A DNA stretch of 64,000 nt from Melioribacteraceae bacterium (GCA_021740785.1 JAIOZI010000011.1:1-64000); one strand, 5' to 3'; shown: positions 1 to 6,735, numbered from the stretch's first letter. The notes: a model not told the origin generated them from the sequence alone. Program-made: numbers and translations.

Positions 1-168
1 GAGAAACAAGTACCGTACCTCACTACAATCACGAAACAGCATCACCAACAACGTTTTTGGAGCATAATCGCATTGTTTGGCAGCCACCTTCCTCGATTTT
101 CACTGGTTTTTTGCTGCTAATGGCCAAGTTGGGTTAAAATTTACCAAACGTAACAATTAGTGAAGTTT

Positions 169-190
169 GGCTACGGTGGACAGGTCGGTT
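169..190 (+). repeat. Dispersed repeat, partial copy
   Basis: This stretch contains CTACGGTGGACAGGTCGGT, the reverse complement (one mismatch) of the end of a longer repeat found at 4604-4641; a third copy lies at 417-448. The three copies sit only in the gene-poor accessory part of the window, which suggests a dispersed non-coding repeat family rather than a coding motif. Confidence 0.55.
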
Positions 191-264
191 GGTAAAAATT
201 AGCGGATTAGCGAATCCACGCATTAGCGGTTTCATGAATTTTAAATTACTGTTTTATTCTTGGA

Positions 265-325
265 CGTCAAGGCCCACGCCTTGACGATAAAACATAAAGC
301 AAGTGTCGGGAAGTGGTTCCCGACA
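265..325. repeat. Pair of 9-bp hairpins with complementary tetraloops
   Basis: Two perfect hairpins lie in tandem. The first has arms CGTCAAGGC (265-273) and GCCTTGACG (278-286) around loop CCAC. The second has arms TGTCGGGAA (304-312) and TTCCCGACA (317-325) around loop GTGG. The loops are reverse complements, so the second hairpin is a relative of the first in the other orientation. Each is followed by ATAAARCATAAA (287-298 and 332-343). This looks like a REP-like palindromic element; no function can be assigned. Confidence 0.6.
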
Positions 326-416
326 TCCGAGATAAAGCATAAATCACTATCGATAACTAAAACGAGGCATATCATAAACCATTTAATTAAAAAAATGATT
401 GAAGACATGCAGCTTT

Positions 417-448
417 ACGCCTGTCCGCCATAGTTTTAACGAAGGCGG
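417..448 (-). repeat. Dispersed repeat copy
   Basis: The plus strand reads CCTGTCCGCCATAGTTTTAA and continues CGAAGGCGG. It matches the 4604-4641 copy over this length with a few substitutions. The ends CCGCC and GGCGG are complementary, so the element can form a short stem. It lies just upstream of a decayed recombinase fragment. Confidence 0.6.
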
Positions 449-463
449 GGCTTTTCTCAATGA

Positions 464-628
464 ACTCAAGAGACATACATTTATCGTGTAAAGAAACCAC
501 TTGAATATTTCAACAAACCACCCGAACAAATTTCGAATGAAGAAATAAGACAATATTTTCTTTATCTGAAAAACGATAAAAAATATGCTAGAGCTACGCA
601 AACTATCGCACTATGCGGATCAGCTTAA
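464..628 (+). pseudogene. Decayed N-terminal fragment of a tyrosine recombinase (SAM-like core-binding domain)
   Basis: The plus-strand frame starting at 464 is open to a TAA at 626-628 and translates to about 54 residues. The core KPPEQISNEEIRQYFLYLKN is followed by KKYARATQTIALCG. This has the pattern of the core-binding (phage integrase SAM-like) domain of XerC/D-type recombinases, particularly those that accompany IS91-like transposons: a helix ending in an aromatic pair, then S/T-EE-I-R-Y-LLYL, then a basic residue and a T-x-x-x-AL helix. There is no start codon in frame, and the reading stops where the domain should continue into the catalytic domain. No R-H-R-Y catalytic residues remain nearby. 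It is on the opposite strand from the cassette genes and at their 3' side, so it is not a canonical intI position. Assignment rests on pattern recognition only. Confidence 0.6.
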
Positions 629-846
629 TGCCAACAATATTTTTTTGAGGTAAACGGATATCAATATTTAATTTCTAAATACATCAACAAATTTTTACCA
701 TTTTGCTTTAATTATATGTTCCTATTTTCAAAAATATTACAACAATGTTGTTTTTACTCCGCTTATTTCACACTAACACTAAATTCTAAAGCTCCGTAAT
801 ACTTTATCCAAATTCCAAATCGTGCCCTAAGTCGCTTTGCGGTTTA

Positions 847-903
847 GTTCAACACTGGATTAAAACTCGGTATACTTCGTTTTAATCCTTTAGTACGTTA
901 TAT
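847..903 (-). other. attC-like recombination site A (57 bp)
   Basis: Read on the minus strand, the R'' box is ATATAAC (903-897) and the R' box is GTTGAAC (853-847), which fits GTTRRRY exactly. Between them are perfect 10-bp arms (GGATTAAAAC at 857-866 and its complement at 879-888 on the plus strand) around a 12-base loop, plus an outer ACT/AGT pair. Three unpaired bases lie on the R'' side only. The R'' box starts three bases after the stop codon of the TIR-like gene. At 57 bp it is at the short end of known attC lengths. Confidence 0.7.
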
Positions 904-906
904 GGC

Positions 907-1650
907 TTATTTAAAATATACTTTTAACTCCCTAGATAGTGAACCAAATGTTGCAGAAATAATACTTTTGGGAAATGGTATATAAACTAAACCGTGAATA
1001 TTACTTGGTATATTTGTTCCTTCTTCATATAAAAGACATACCTTTTCTAATCCATACTTACCTTGAAAATATCCAATTTCGTGCATCACATTTTCTCTTG
1101 CTCTTGTCTCACCGTCTGAAATAACATCATCACCAGTCATTACAACTACTGCATATGAACATTTATCAGATTCTTCATTTAGCTTTTGCAATACTGTTCT
1201 TCCTTTGTTTGGTTCTTGAGCAAGTTCCAATGTATTTATTTCTAAATCCTTTTCAATATAATTTTGGATTTGCATCCAATCTTTACTCGAACCGTGACTT
1301 ATAAATATTCTTTGAGGAACCATATTTTCTTTTGAATCTGTTGCAGTATACTGTGCATTTAATTCAAAAATATAATCCATATCCCTTTGTAAAGTTTCTA
1401 AAAAAGACCTATCAATACTGCCACCTTCAGATGGTTCAGGCATTTTTCTTTCAGGCAAATCAGAATAAAGTTCCGGTATTAATTCTTTTAAAGAATTAGA
1501 TAGTTTTATATAATTATCAAAAACTTCTTGAACAACTTCAGGTCTAAAATGTAAGTGTAATCTTTGTCTATTGCCTTGAGGTCCTAAAATGGTATCAAGG
1601 GTCTTATATGTTCCAGCTAACTTTGCAAAAACTAAAGCTTTATTATCCAT
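907..1650 (-). CDS. TIR-like predicted nucleotide-binding protein (PF10137/CAP12 type), integron cassette gene
   Basis: A 247-residue protein with two parts. Residues 1-110 form an alpha-helical N-terminal region that I do not recognise. Residues 113-247 look like the TIR-like nucleotide-binding domain seen in bacterial immune effectors: strand RIFISHG (114-120), the helix around residues 150-158, strand AVVVMTGDD (167-175), and the signature RARENVMHEIGYFQGKYG (183-200), where E191 occupies the place of the conserved Glu expected to act in NAD+ cleavage. This family includes nucleotide-activated NADases of CBASS and Pycsar defence; whether this protein cleaves NAD+ is inference. No cyclase gene accompanies it, so a solo TIR effector or a differently triggered one is possible. 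The gene has its own attC downstream and starts 24 bases after the previous R' box, with AAAGGATAAAA as ribosome binding region. Confidence 0.8.
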   Translation of the reverse strand: MDNKALVFAKLAGTYKTLDTILGPQGNRQRLHLHFRPEVVQEVFDNYIKLSNSLKELIPELYSDLPERKMPEPSEGGSIDRSFLETLQRDMDYIFELNAQYTATDSKENMVPQRIFISHGSSKDWMQIQNYIEKDLEINTLELAQEPNKGRTVLQKLNEESDKCSYAVVVMTGDDVISDGETRARENVMHEIGYFQGKYGLEKVCLLYEEGTNIPSNIHGLVYIPFPKSIISATFGSLSRELKVYFK

Positions 1651-1673
1651 TTTTATCCTTTAATTTTTTTGCC

Positions 1674-1752
1674 ATATAACGCCAGTTTCAGCTGCATTTC
1701 CCAGAGCGAGGAACGAGCGGCGGGTAACGTCAGCTGGAAACACTCGTTATGC
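1674..1752 (-). other. attC-like recombination site B (79 bp)
   Basis: On the minus strand the R'' box is GCATAAC (1752-1746) and the R' box GTTATAT (1680-1674). The stem pairs 1685-1702 (GTTTCAGCTGCATTTCCC) with 1722-1741, which is two bases longer; the extra bases again lie on the R'' side, as expected for extrahelical bases that set recombination polarity. The 19-base apical region is GC-rich. It fills the gap between the DUF3883 gene and the TIR-like gene almost exactly. Confidence 0.75.
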
Positions 1753-1755
1753 TAT

Positions 1756-2979
1756 TTATTTTGTTTTGAAATTAATTTTGTAAAGAATTGGTATCTTTTC
1801 TATGTTTGTATCATTTAAGAAATCACAACCATTCACTTTCCAAATTTTTGGTTTTTTATCCCCAACATTGTAAACTATATAAAAATAATAATTTTCTATG
1901 CTTTTTGCAGTTGATAATTCATTCTTTGAGATATAAATATCCCTAATGCCTATATCTTTAAGTGTTGACTTAACCTCAATAAACTTTGCTTTTCCATCAA
2001 GATCATAAGAATTTATATCATAACCAACACTATCATCTCTCTTGGAAATATGATCGACCTTTTTGGCTAAATCTGGTCGCCCGTTTTTAGTTAATATTTG
2101 ACGTTCTGCCAGTACAACTATTTGTTCTCCTCTATCTCCAATCCTTTTATACTTTTTTGATTGAGCAGAATAATCGGTTTTTTCTCTTTTTTTAATATTT
2201 TTACCTTCCTTTGTGGGAAGTTGATCTGTTTTCAATTCAATAAATTCGAATTTCACAGTTTCAATAGGAGGGAAATCTTCTAATTTAAACCTTCTAAGGT
2301 CTTTTGATAGATCTCCTTCTTTAAGATCAATATTTGGCGTGCCAAAAGAAGAGTATAAAAAGGCATTAAACTCAAAAACACTCCATTCTTTCATAACGGA
2401 ATCTTCCTTTTTGAACTCTAACAATATGTTTTGTTTATCTAATGCTGATTTTGAATTGTTCTCCAGTCCTAACATGTTAATGAAATAGTCCAAATATTTA
2501 GCAGAAAAGGTATTTAGGAATTTATCAGGGTGATAAATTGATAAGATTTTCCCCTTAAACATAGGGGAAATAGGATTGTTTTTTAATCTTGCAAAATCAT
2601 TTTCATTTTCTATTAGTTCAATTATAGAGTCCTTTATCTTTTTAAAAGCTACATCAATTGAAGCGCCAAACTGTGCTTTTCCAATTCTATACTTCTCCTT
2701 TTTGTCTTCTCCCTCAACTCCATAATATATTCCAAATTTTTTTGCAGGACTTCCATGAATATTGCCCCATTCATTTAATTCATTTTCTATTCTATTGCAG
2801 AATGATGGCTTGCCTTTACCTATGACATAATCATCAAGTTTGAATGAAGAAATTGCTTTTACAGAATAGTCTTTTGTAAACTGATCTCTCTTTTTAAACA
2901 ATTCTTTGAATTTTGATGGGATGGTGCTTCTCACCTTTTCAAAATCTACTTGATATTCTCTTAATTCATTTATTTGCAT
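1756..2979 (-). CDS. DUF3883 (NO VEIN C-terminal) PD-(D/E)xK nuclease-like protein, integron cassette gene
   Basis: A 407-residue protein. Residues about 278-375 form a DUF3883-type domain with a restriction-endonuclease-like core: E285 in GDRGEQ, D321 in GYDI, then E335-V-K337 in FIEVKS, followed by the strand YYFYIVYNV. These residues match a PD-(D/E)xK catalytic pattern. Residues 1-240 are not recognised with certainty; they contain a segment (about 55-165) with IHGSPAKKFGIYYG and ISIYHPDKFL that resembles the N-terminal part of other DUF3883/McrB-like proteins. The linker 250-278 is very basic. DUF3883 domains are common in restriction and defence loci, so a role against foreign DNA is likely but unproven. 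The gene starts 15 bases after the upstream R' box (GAAGG before the ATG) and is followed by attC site B. Confidence 0.75.
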   Translation of the reverse strand: MQINELREYQVDFEKVRSTIPSKFKELFKKRDQFTKDYSVKAISSFKLDDYVIGKGKPSFCNRIENELNEWGNIHGSPAKKFGIYYGVEGEDKKEKYRIGKAQFGASIDVAFKKIKDSIIELIENENDFARLKNNPISPMFKGKILSIYHPDKFLNTFSAKYLDYFINMLGLENNSKSALDKQNILLEFKKEDSVMKEWSVFEFNAFLYSSFGTPNIDLKEGDLSKDLRRFKLEDFPPIETVKFEFIELKTDQLPTKEGKNIKKREKTDYSAQSKKYKRIGDRGEQIVVLAERQILTKNGRPDLAKKVDHISKRDDSVGYDINSYDLDGKAKFIEVKSTLKDIGIRDIYISKNELSTAKSIENYYFYIVYNVGDKKPKIWKVNGCDFLNDTNIEKIPILYKINFKTK

Positions 2980-2994
2980 TTTTTCCTTCTATGA

Positions 2995-3158
2995 GTATAA
3001 CGGCGTTGCGTTTAAGCGGACGCCAAAAGGTTTCCGCTACTAATTAAATGATTTACTGACAATGTTACCATAGGTGCACAATGAATAAAAAACAGGACAA
3101 AGCCAAACTGCAAATGAAACGACCGGCTACAGCGTTCCGCTTGAGACGCTGGTTATAT
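2995..3158 (-). other. attC-like recombination site C (164 bp)
   Basis: On the minus strand the R'' box ATATAAC (3158-3152) overlaps the stop codon of the membrane-protein gene, and the R' box is GTTATAC (3001-2995). The stem pairs GCGTTTAAGCGGACGC (3008-3023) with GCGTTCCGCTTGAGACGC (3132-3149); the two extra bases are again on the R'' side. The central part of about 108 bases is long, like the large attC sites of sedentary chromosomal integrons. A short plus-strand ORF across it (3081-3338) is treated as noise. Confidence 0.7.
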
Positions 3159-3590
3159 TTGCGTCTTAACATACTCAATAGCTTCATTAATTTTATACTG
3201 TTGATTAGAAGCTGGATCACAAAAATTTATACGATGATTACAACCATGACAAAAAGGATAAGTATTATTCTGAATATCAAGTTCATCACCACAATAAGGG
3301 CAATATGGTTTGAGTCGATGCCAGTATGTCCCCAATAAATAAATACGCTTGTAATTAAATTTACTTTGGAGGTTCCGTGTTCGAACAATTAAAAAAAGAA
3401 TAACTACAAATAATAGAAACGTGGTTGTTCCCCATAATTGTAGGATTAAGTTGGGCGACATTTTCAAAGCCATCTCATTCAAAACAATTCCCGCAAATGA
3501 CTTTAGAGGGATTACGAATAAACCGAAAGCGATTCCTAATATTATATATAGTATCTTTTCCAATAGCTTTGTTGATTGAAAATATTGCAT
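3153..3590 (-). CDS. Small two-helix membrane protein with C-terminal zinc ribbon, integron cassette gene
   Basis: A 145-residue protein from the ATG at 3590, preceded by TTTAGGATTAGCA; a TTG at 3629 would add 13 residues but lacks a ribosome binding site. Two hydrophobic helices (about residues 10-33 and 50-70 of this start) are followed by a basic stretch (RTRNLQSKFNYKR) and a four-Cys zinc ribbon: CPYCG, then CHGC with histidines nearby. The topology suggests a membrane anchor with a cytoplasmic zinc-binding tail. I do not recognise a family and assign no function. Its TAA stop lies inside the R'' box of attC site C, a packing seen in integron cassettes. Confidence 0.65.
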   Translation of the reverse strand: MQYFQSTKLLEKILYIILGIAFGLFVIPLKSFAGIVLNEMALKMSPNLILQLWGTTTFLLFVVILFLIVRTRNLQSKFNYKRIYLLGTYWHRLKPYCPYCGDELDIQNNTYPFCHGCNHRINFCDPASNQQYKINEAIEYVKTQI

Positions 3591-3640
3591 TGCTAATCCT
3601 AAATCTATTATAAATTTTTGTGTTAGCAAAAAAGCAGCAA

Positions 3641-3723
3641 ATATAACTCTATAGAATTTTATCCGGGAATGAGCAAAAAAATATTAGAAATTAGTATAAA
3701 CTCAAAACTCATTTCCGGATAAA
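3641..3723 (-). repeat. R'-like box plus 16-bp inverted repeat (possible degenerate attC or MITE-like repeat)
   Basis: GTTATAT (minus, 3647-3641) matches the R' box of site B. Beside it, TTTATCCGGGAATGAG (3658-3673) and CTCATTTCCGGATAAA (3708-3723) are inverted with one G-T mismatch around a 34-base AT-rich loop. Longer arms, the 10-base gap to the R'-like box and the lack of a clear R'' box differ from the three attC sites, so this may be a degenerate fourth site or an unrelated palindromic repeat. Confidence 0.4.
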
Positions 3724-4440
3724 AGTCAGTTGTCCCGCAGGGATAAATGCAAAACCATCCCGCCTTGTATTATGGGTATTTAATCGCTTTTTATTTTTTC
3801 TTAATAAAACATTATTTGTCATGTTCGTAATTTATCCTGGTTCGGTAACTATTCATCTAATGGTTTTTCAACTCCCATCCCAAAACTTGTAGTTCGTGTA
3901 TAATTTATATTCATTCCTCAAAACCAAGCGTGTGCTGCCCGGCAAAGTTTGAGTCCGCTTAATTGCTGTTTGTAAAAGTTTATAATTATCTATTAGATTA
4001 GTCAGGTTTATTTCGAAAGGTAAATCAAGAAGAAAAGTAAATGGATTCAAGTTCCAACTCCCTTAAATTCAAGTCTAAATACAACATAGTGTAAATCTTA
4101 TTTAATTTCAAACCCTTTTTAACTAAAATCAATATTGAACTTTAGTTTCACGCAGAGCCGCCGAGACCGCAGAAAAAGGCGAAATAAAAATGGATTGTGG
4201 ATTTGGAGGTTGCAACTTATTCCCACTGATAAAACCTTTCCGTGTTTTTCAGTGTAGTCGGTGTCGTTCGTGTTCTATTCAATACTAAATTACAAACAAC
4301 AAATAAATCACAAGAAACCCGTCTTCGTCAAAAACCGACTACGCCGTGGCATGCATCATGCAATCATGCAATTTTAACTCCCGATTTATCCACCGAAGCT
4401 TGGCTAAATCAGAATTTCATGCTTAAGTTTCAGCGTAGGG
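3724..4440. other. Gene-poor stretch with one weak ORF
   Basis: No convincing gene is seen. A 60-codon minus-strand ORF (3868-4050) begins with ATG but lacks a clear ribosome binding site and has no recognised homology; it could be a decayed cassette remnant. Further right the sequence loses coding character and becomes dominated by short repeats. Confidence 0.5.
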
Positions 4441-4441
4441 T

Positions 4442-4595
4442 GTCATTCGTCAATAGTCAATCGTCAATCGTCAATCAACAATAGTCAATTTTAATCGCCG
4501 CTACTTTAGCGAAGGTGATCATCAATCATCAATCATCAATCATCATTCGTCATTCGTCAATCATCATTCGTCAATCATCATTCGTCATTCATCAT
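4442..4595. repeat. Short-period TCAATCG / TCATTCG / TCAATCA repeats
   Basis: About 150 bases consist largely of 7-8-base units such as TCAATCG, TCAATAG, ATCAATC and TCATTCG, interrupted by a copy-like segment CGCCGCTACTTTAGCGAAGG (4497-4516) related to the dispersed repeat at 4604. Any ORF across it is a product of the repeat. Confidence 0.75.
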
Positions 4596-4603
4596 TTTTA
4601 ATC

Positions 4604-4641
4604 ACCGACCTGTCCTCCGTAGTTTTAACGAAGGAGGAAGC
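4604..4641 (-). repeat. Dispersed repeat, longest copy
   Basis: The plus strand reads ACCGACCTGTCCTCCGTAGT then TTTAACGAAGGAGGAAGC. The CCTCC and GGAGG parts can pair. The reverse complement matches 169-190 and the same orientation matches 417-448. It sits between two tracts of short tandem repeats. Confidence 0.65.
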
Positions 4642-4747
4642 TTTGCGTAGGTGATAGTCAATATTCAATTCGTCCTACCTCAATCACTTAATCCCTCTAT
4701 CACCTAATAACTCAATAACTATCAGGGAATTGGCGAATTAACGAATT

Positions 4748-4843
4748 GGCGGATTTGCGAATTGGCGGATTTGCGAATTGGCGGATTTGCGAATTGGCGG
4801 ATTTGCGAATGGGCGGATTTGCGAATGGGCGGATTTGCGGATT
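4748..4843. repeat. Six tandem copies of a 16-bp unit (GGCGGATTTGCGAATT)
   Basis: Units start at 4748, 4764, 4780, 4796, 4812 and 4828. The first three are identical; later ones change the last bases (AATG, then GGATT). There are no spacers, so this is a minisatellite and not a CRISPR. The unit contains the smaller ATTTGCGAA / GGCGGATT words that recur up to 4950. Confidence 0.85.
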
Positions 4844-4867
4844 TACGGATTAGTGGATAAATGGATA

Positions 4868-5048
4868 AAAACATGGATGCGTTAATGGATTACGGATTCT
4901 CGAATTAACGAATTGGCGGATTTGCGAATTGGCGGATTTTCGGATTGGCGTCCGATAAAAGTCATCGGGATGTCGCAAAAAACGCTCCAGATGAATGGAT
5001 GAAAACATGGATGCGTTAATGGATTACGGATTCTCGAATTAACGAATT
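4868..5048. repeat. 47-bp direct repeat, two copies 134 bp apart
   Basis: 4868-4914 and 5002-5048 are identical over 47 bases, beginning AAAACATGGATGCGTTAATG and ending CGAATTAACGAATT. A truncated third copy starts near 5073. The repeat indicates recent local duplication within the repeat tract. Confidence 0.8.
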
Positions 5049-5133
5049 AACGAATTAATGGATAACGGGATTAAAACATGGATGCGTGTTTGTCTGTTTT
5101 TCAATAGTCAATTGTCAATATTCAATAGTCAAT

Positions 5134-5271
5134 TCGTCCTACCTCAATCACCCAATCACTCAACCACTCAATCACTCAATCACTCAATCACCCAACCACC
5201 CAATCCCTCAATCACCCAACCACCCAATCACTCAATCACTCAATCCCTCTATCACCTAATAACTCAATAAC
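5134..5271. repeat. Expanded 8-bp tandem repeat (CAATCACT / CAACCACC family)
   Basis: A block bounded by TTCGTCCTACCTCAATCAC and a 29-base segment (5243-5271, beginning ATCCCTCTATCACC) occurs here and also at 4669-4719. In the left copy the two ends are almost adjacent; here they are separated by about a dozen 8-base units. This looks like repeat expansion in one of two paralogous blocks. The 70-residue ORF read across it is proline/threonine/asparagine noise. Confidence 0.8.
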
Positions 5272-5367
5272 CATCAACAATTCCCCCTTTGCGCCTTAGA
5301 GTCATTGCGGTGTTCTTCCCGGTTTCACAATAATCGTTAACGAGATGAGGAAAATTGAAATCATGAA

Positions 5368-6735
5368 TTATTGGTAAACGATATTGTACTTATTAATCAG
5401 CCGGTGGATTGTTCTTCTATCGATACCGCAAACTTCAGCAGTCTTAGTGATATTCCCATCGTTTTGTTTCAAATGATATGTTAGGTAGTTCACTTCAAAA
5501 TTCTCAATTAGATGTTCTTTTGCCTCACCAAACTTTAGGGATAATAATTTTTCATCAACTGTGGAATCATTATCGCGGCATTGTATCGGTAAATCAGCTT
5601 TTTGAATTACACTGGAAGTTGAGAGGAAATATGCACGTGAAATTATATTCTGCAGCTCCCTAACATTACCTGGCCAAGAATACAAAAGCATTGCCTGCTC
5701 GGCTTCGGAAGAGAAACCGCGAACTATTTTATCATTCTTAGAATTCAGATCACTTAAAAAATGATTTGCTATCGGAAGAATATCCGTCGTGCGTTTTCTT
5801 AACGGCGGAAGTTCAATCTGCATTGTAGTTAAACGATAAAATAAATCCTCGCGAAATTTCTTTTCAGCGACGGCTTTTTCAAGATCAACATTTGTTGCGG
5901 CAATTATTCTCACATCAATCTCAATCTCCTGCTGACCGCCGACTCTTCTTATCTTTTTATCCTCAAGCATTCTGAGTAATTTTACCTGAAGCGATAAACT
6001 CATCTCACTAATTTCATCAAGAAAAAATGTACCGTGATTAGCAAACTCAAGCAATCCCGGTTTTGTTTTTACTGCACCGGTAAATGCTCCTCTTTCATGA
6101 CCGAAAAGTTCACTCTCAAAAAGAGCTTCCGGTAATGCCCCGCAATTAACCGGAACAAACGGTTCCAGACTTCGTTTACTTAAATTATGTATCGCCCTTG
6201 CAATTAATTCTTTTCCCGATCCGCTCTCACCTGTTATTATTACATTCATATTCCCGGGGGAGATTTTTTTAACAGTGCTAATAAGAATCTCCATCACCTC
6301 GCTTTGATAAATAATTGCATTAAGCTTTTCATTTGATTTCTTTTTATTAATGATATCTTCTTTGTGTGCAAATTTTTGACGGAATGCTCTCTCAATACAG
6401 TCGAAAAGTCTTTTTGATGTAAATGGTTTCTCTACAAAATCAAAAGCGCCTTCGCGCATAGCGTCAACACTTGCATCTATTGTCCCATATCCTGAAATCA
6501 TAATAACAGGTGTTTCGGGATAAACACTCAGAACCGCTTTCATAACATCAAGTCCAGATACATTTTTCAATTTCAAATCAGTAATTATCAAATCGTACTT
6601 ATTAGTTTTTACTTCCTTTAATGCTTCTTCCGGATCACTCATTAAAAACAATTTATAATCTGCATTCCTCGATAAAATTTTATCCAGACTTTCGAGCATT
6701 TCCCTTTCGTCATCAATAATCAATATTTCTTTCAT
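5368..6735 (-). CDS. NtrC-family sigma-54-dependent response regulator
   Basis: A 455-residue activator. The receiver domain (1-120) has the acidic pair D8-D9, phospho-acceptor D53 and K103. The AAA+ domain (about 140-370) has Walker A GESGSGKE (169-176), the sigma-54 contact loop GAFTGA (216-221) and Walker B FFLDE (237-241). The C-terminal Fis-type helix-turn-helix ends with TAEVCGIDRRTIHRLINKY. It therefore opens promoters used by sigma-54 RNA polymerase after phosphorylation. Its ATG overlaps the TGA of the upstream kinase gene (ATGA, 6732-6735), which makes that kinase the natural partner. The divergent operon at 8522 has a good -24/-12 promoter, so it is the likely target. Confidence 0.95.
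   Translation of the reverse strand: MKEILIIDDEREMLESLDKILSRNADYKLFLMSDPEEALKEVKTNKYDLIITDLKLKNVSGLDVMKAVLSVYPETPVIMISGYGTIDASVDAMREGAFDFVEKPFTSKRLFDCIERAFRQKFAHKEDIINKKKSNEKLNAIIYQSEVMEILISTVKKISPGNMNVIITGESGSGKELIARAIHNLSKRSLEPFVPVNCGALPEALFESELFGHERGAFTGAVKTKPGLLEFANHGTFFLDEISEMSLSLQVKLLRMLEDKKIRRVGGQQEIEIDVRIIAATNVDLEKAVAEKKFREDLFYRLTTMQIELPPLRKRTTDILPIANHFLSDLNSKNDKIVRGFSSEAEQAMLLYSWPGNVRELQNIISRAYFLSTSSVIQKADLPIQCRDNDSTVDEKLLSLKFGEAKEHLIENFEVNYLTYHLKQNDGNITKTAEVCGIDRRTIHRLINKYNIVYQ

Larger units (their letters stand above)
847..3647 (-). mobile_element. Integron-like gene cassette array lacking an integrase (CALIN candidate)
   Basis: Three minus-strand genes are each followed within 0-5 bases by an attC-like site (847-903, 1674-1752, 2995-3158). 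The first bases of each cassette repeat the R' box family: GTTATAC at 3001-2995 and GTTATAT at 1680-1674 and 3647-3641. Leaders between the R' box and the start codon are very short (15-25 bases for two cassettes), as in promoterless integron cassettes. Implied cassette lengths are roughly 0.65, 1.3 and 0.8 kb. The 5' end of the array is on the right; no integrase gene or recognisable attI is found there up to the next chromosomal gene at 5368. The products (TIR-like protein, DUF3883 protein, zinc-ribbon membrane protein) are typical accessory or defence-type functions. A covariance-model attC search would be decisive. Confidence 0.72.

Noticed and set aside
383-601. 72-residue minus-strand ORF
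   Set aside because: It starts with TTG, runs through a dispersed repeat copy, and opposes a better explained recombinase remnant on the plus strand.
464-628. Recombinase remnant as the integron integrase of the array
   Set aside because: It lies at the 3' side of the cassettes, whereas intI should be at the 5' (right) side; the motif also resembles IS91-companion recombinases more than IntI.
3081-3338. 85-residue plus-strand ORF
   Set aside because: It covers attC site C and the antisense of the membrane-protein gene; no supporting features.
4748-4843. Regular repeats that could suggest a CRISPR array
   Set aside because: The 16-bp units are contiguous with no unique spacers and no cas genes are present; it is a minisatellite.
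5058-5270. 70-residue plus-strand ORF
   Set aside because: It translates the 8-bp tandem repeat into a periodic Ser/Thr/Pro/Asn pattern; no start context or domain.
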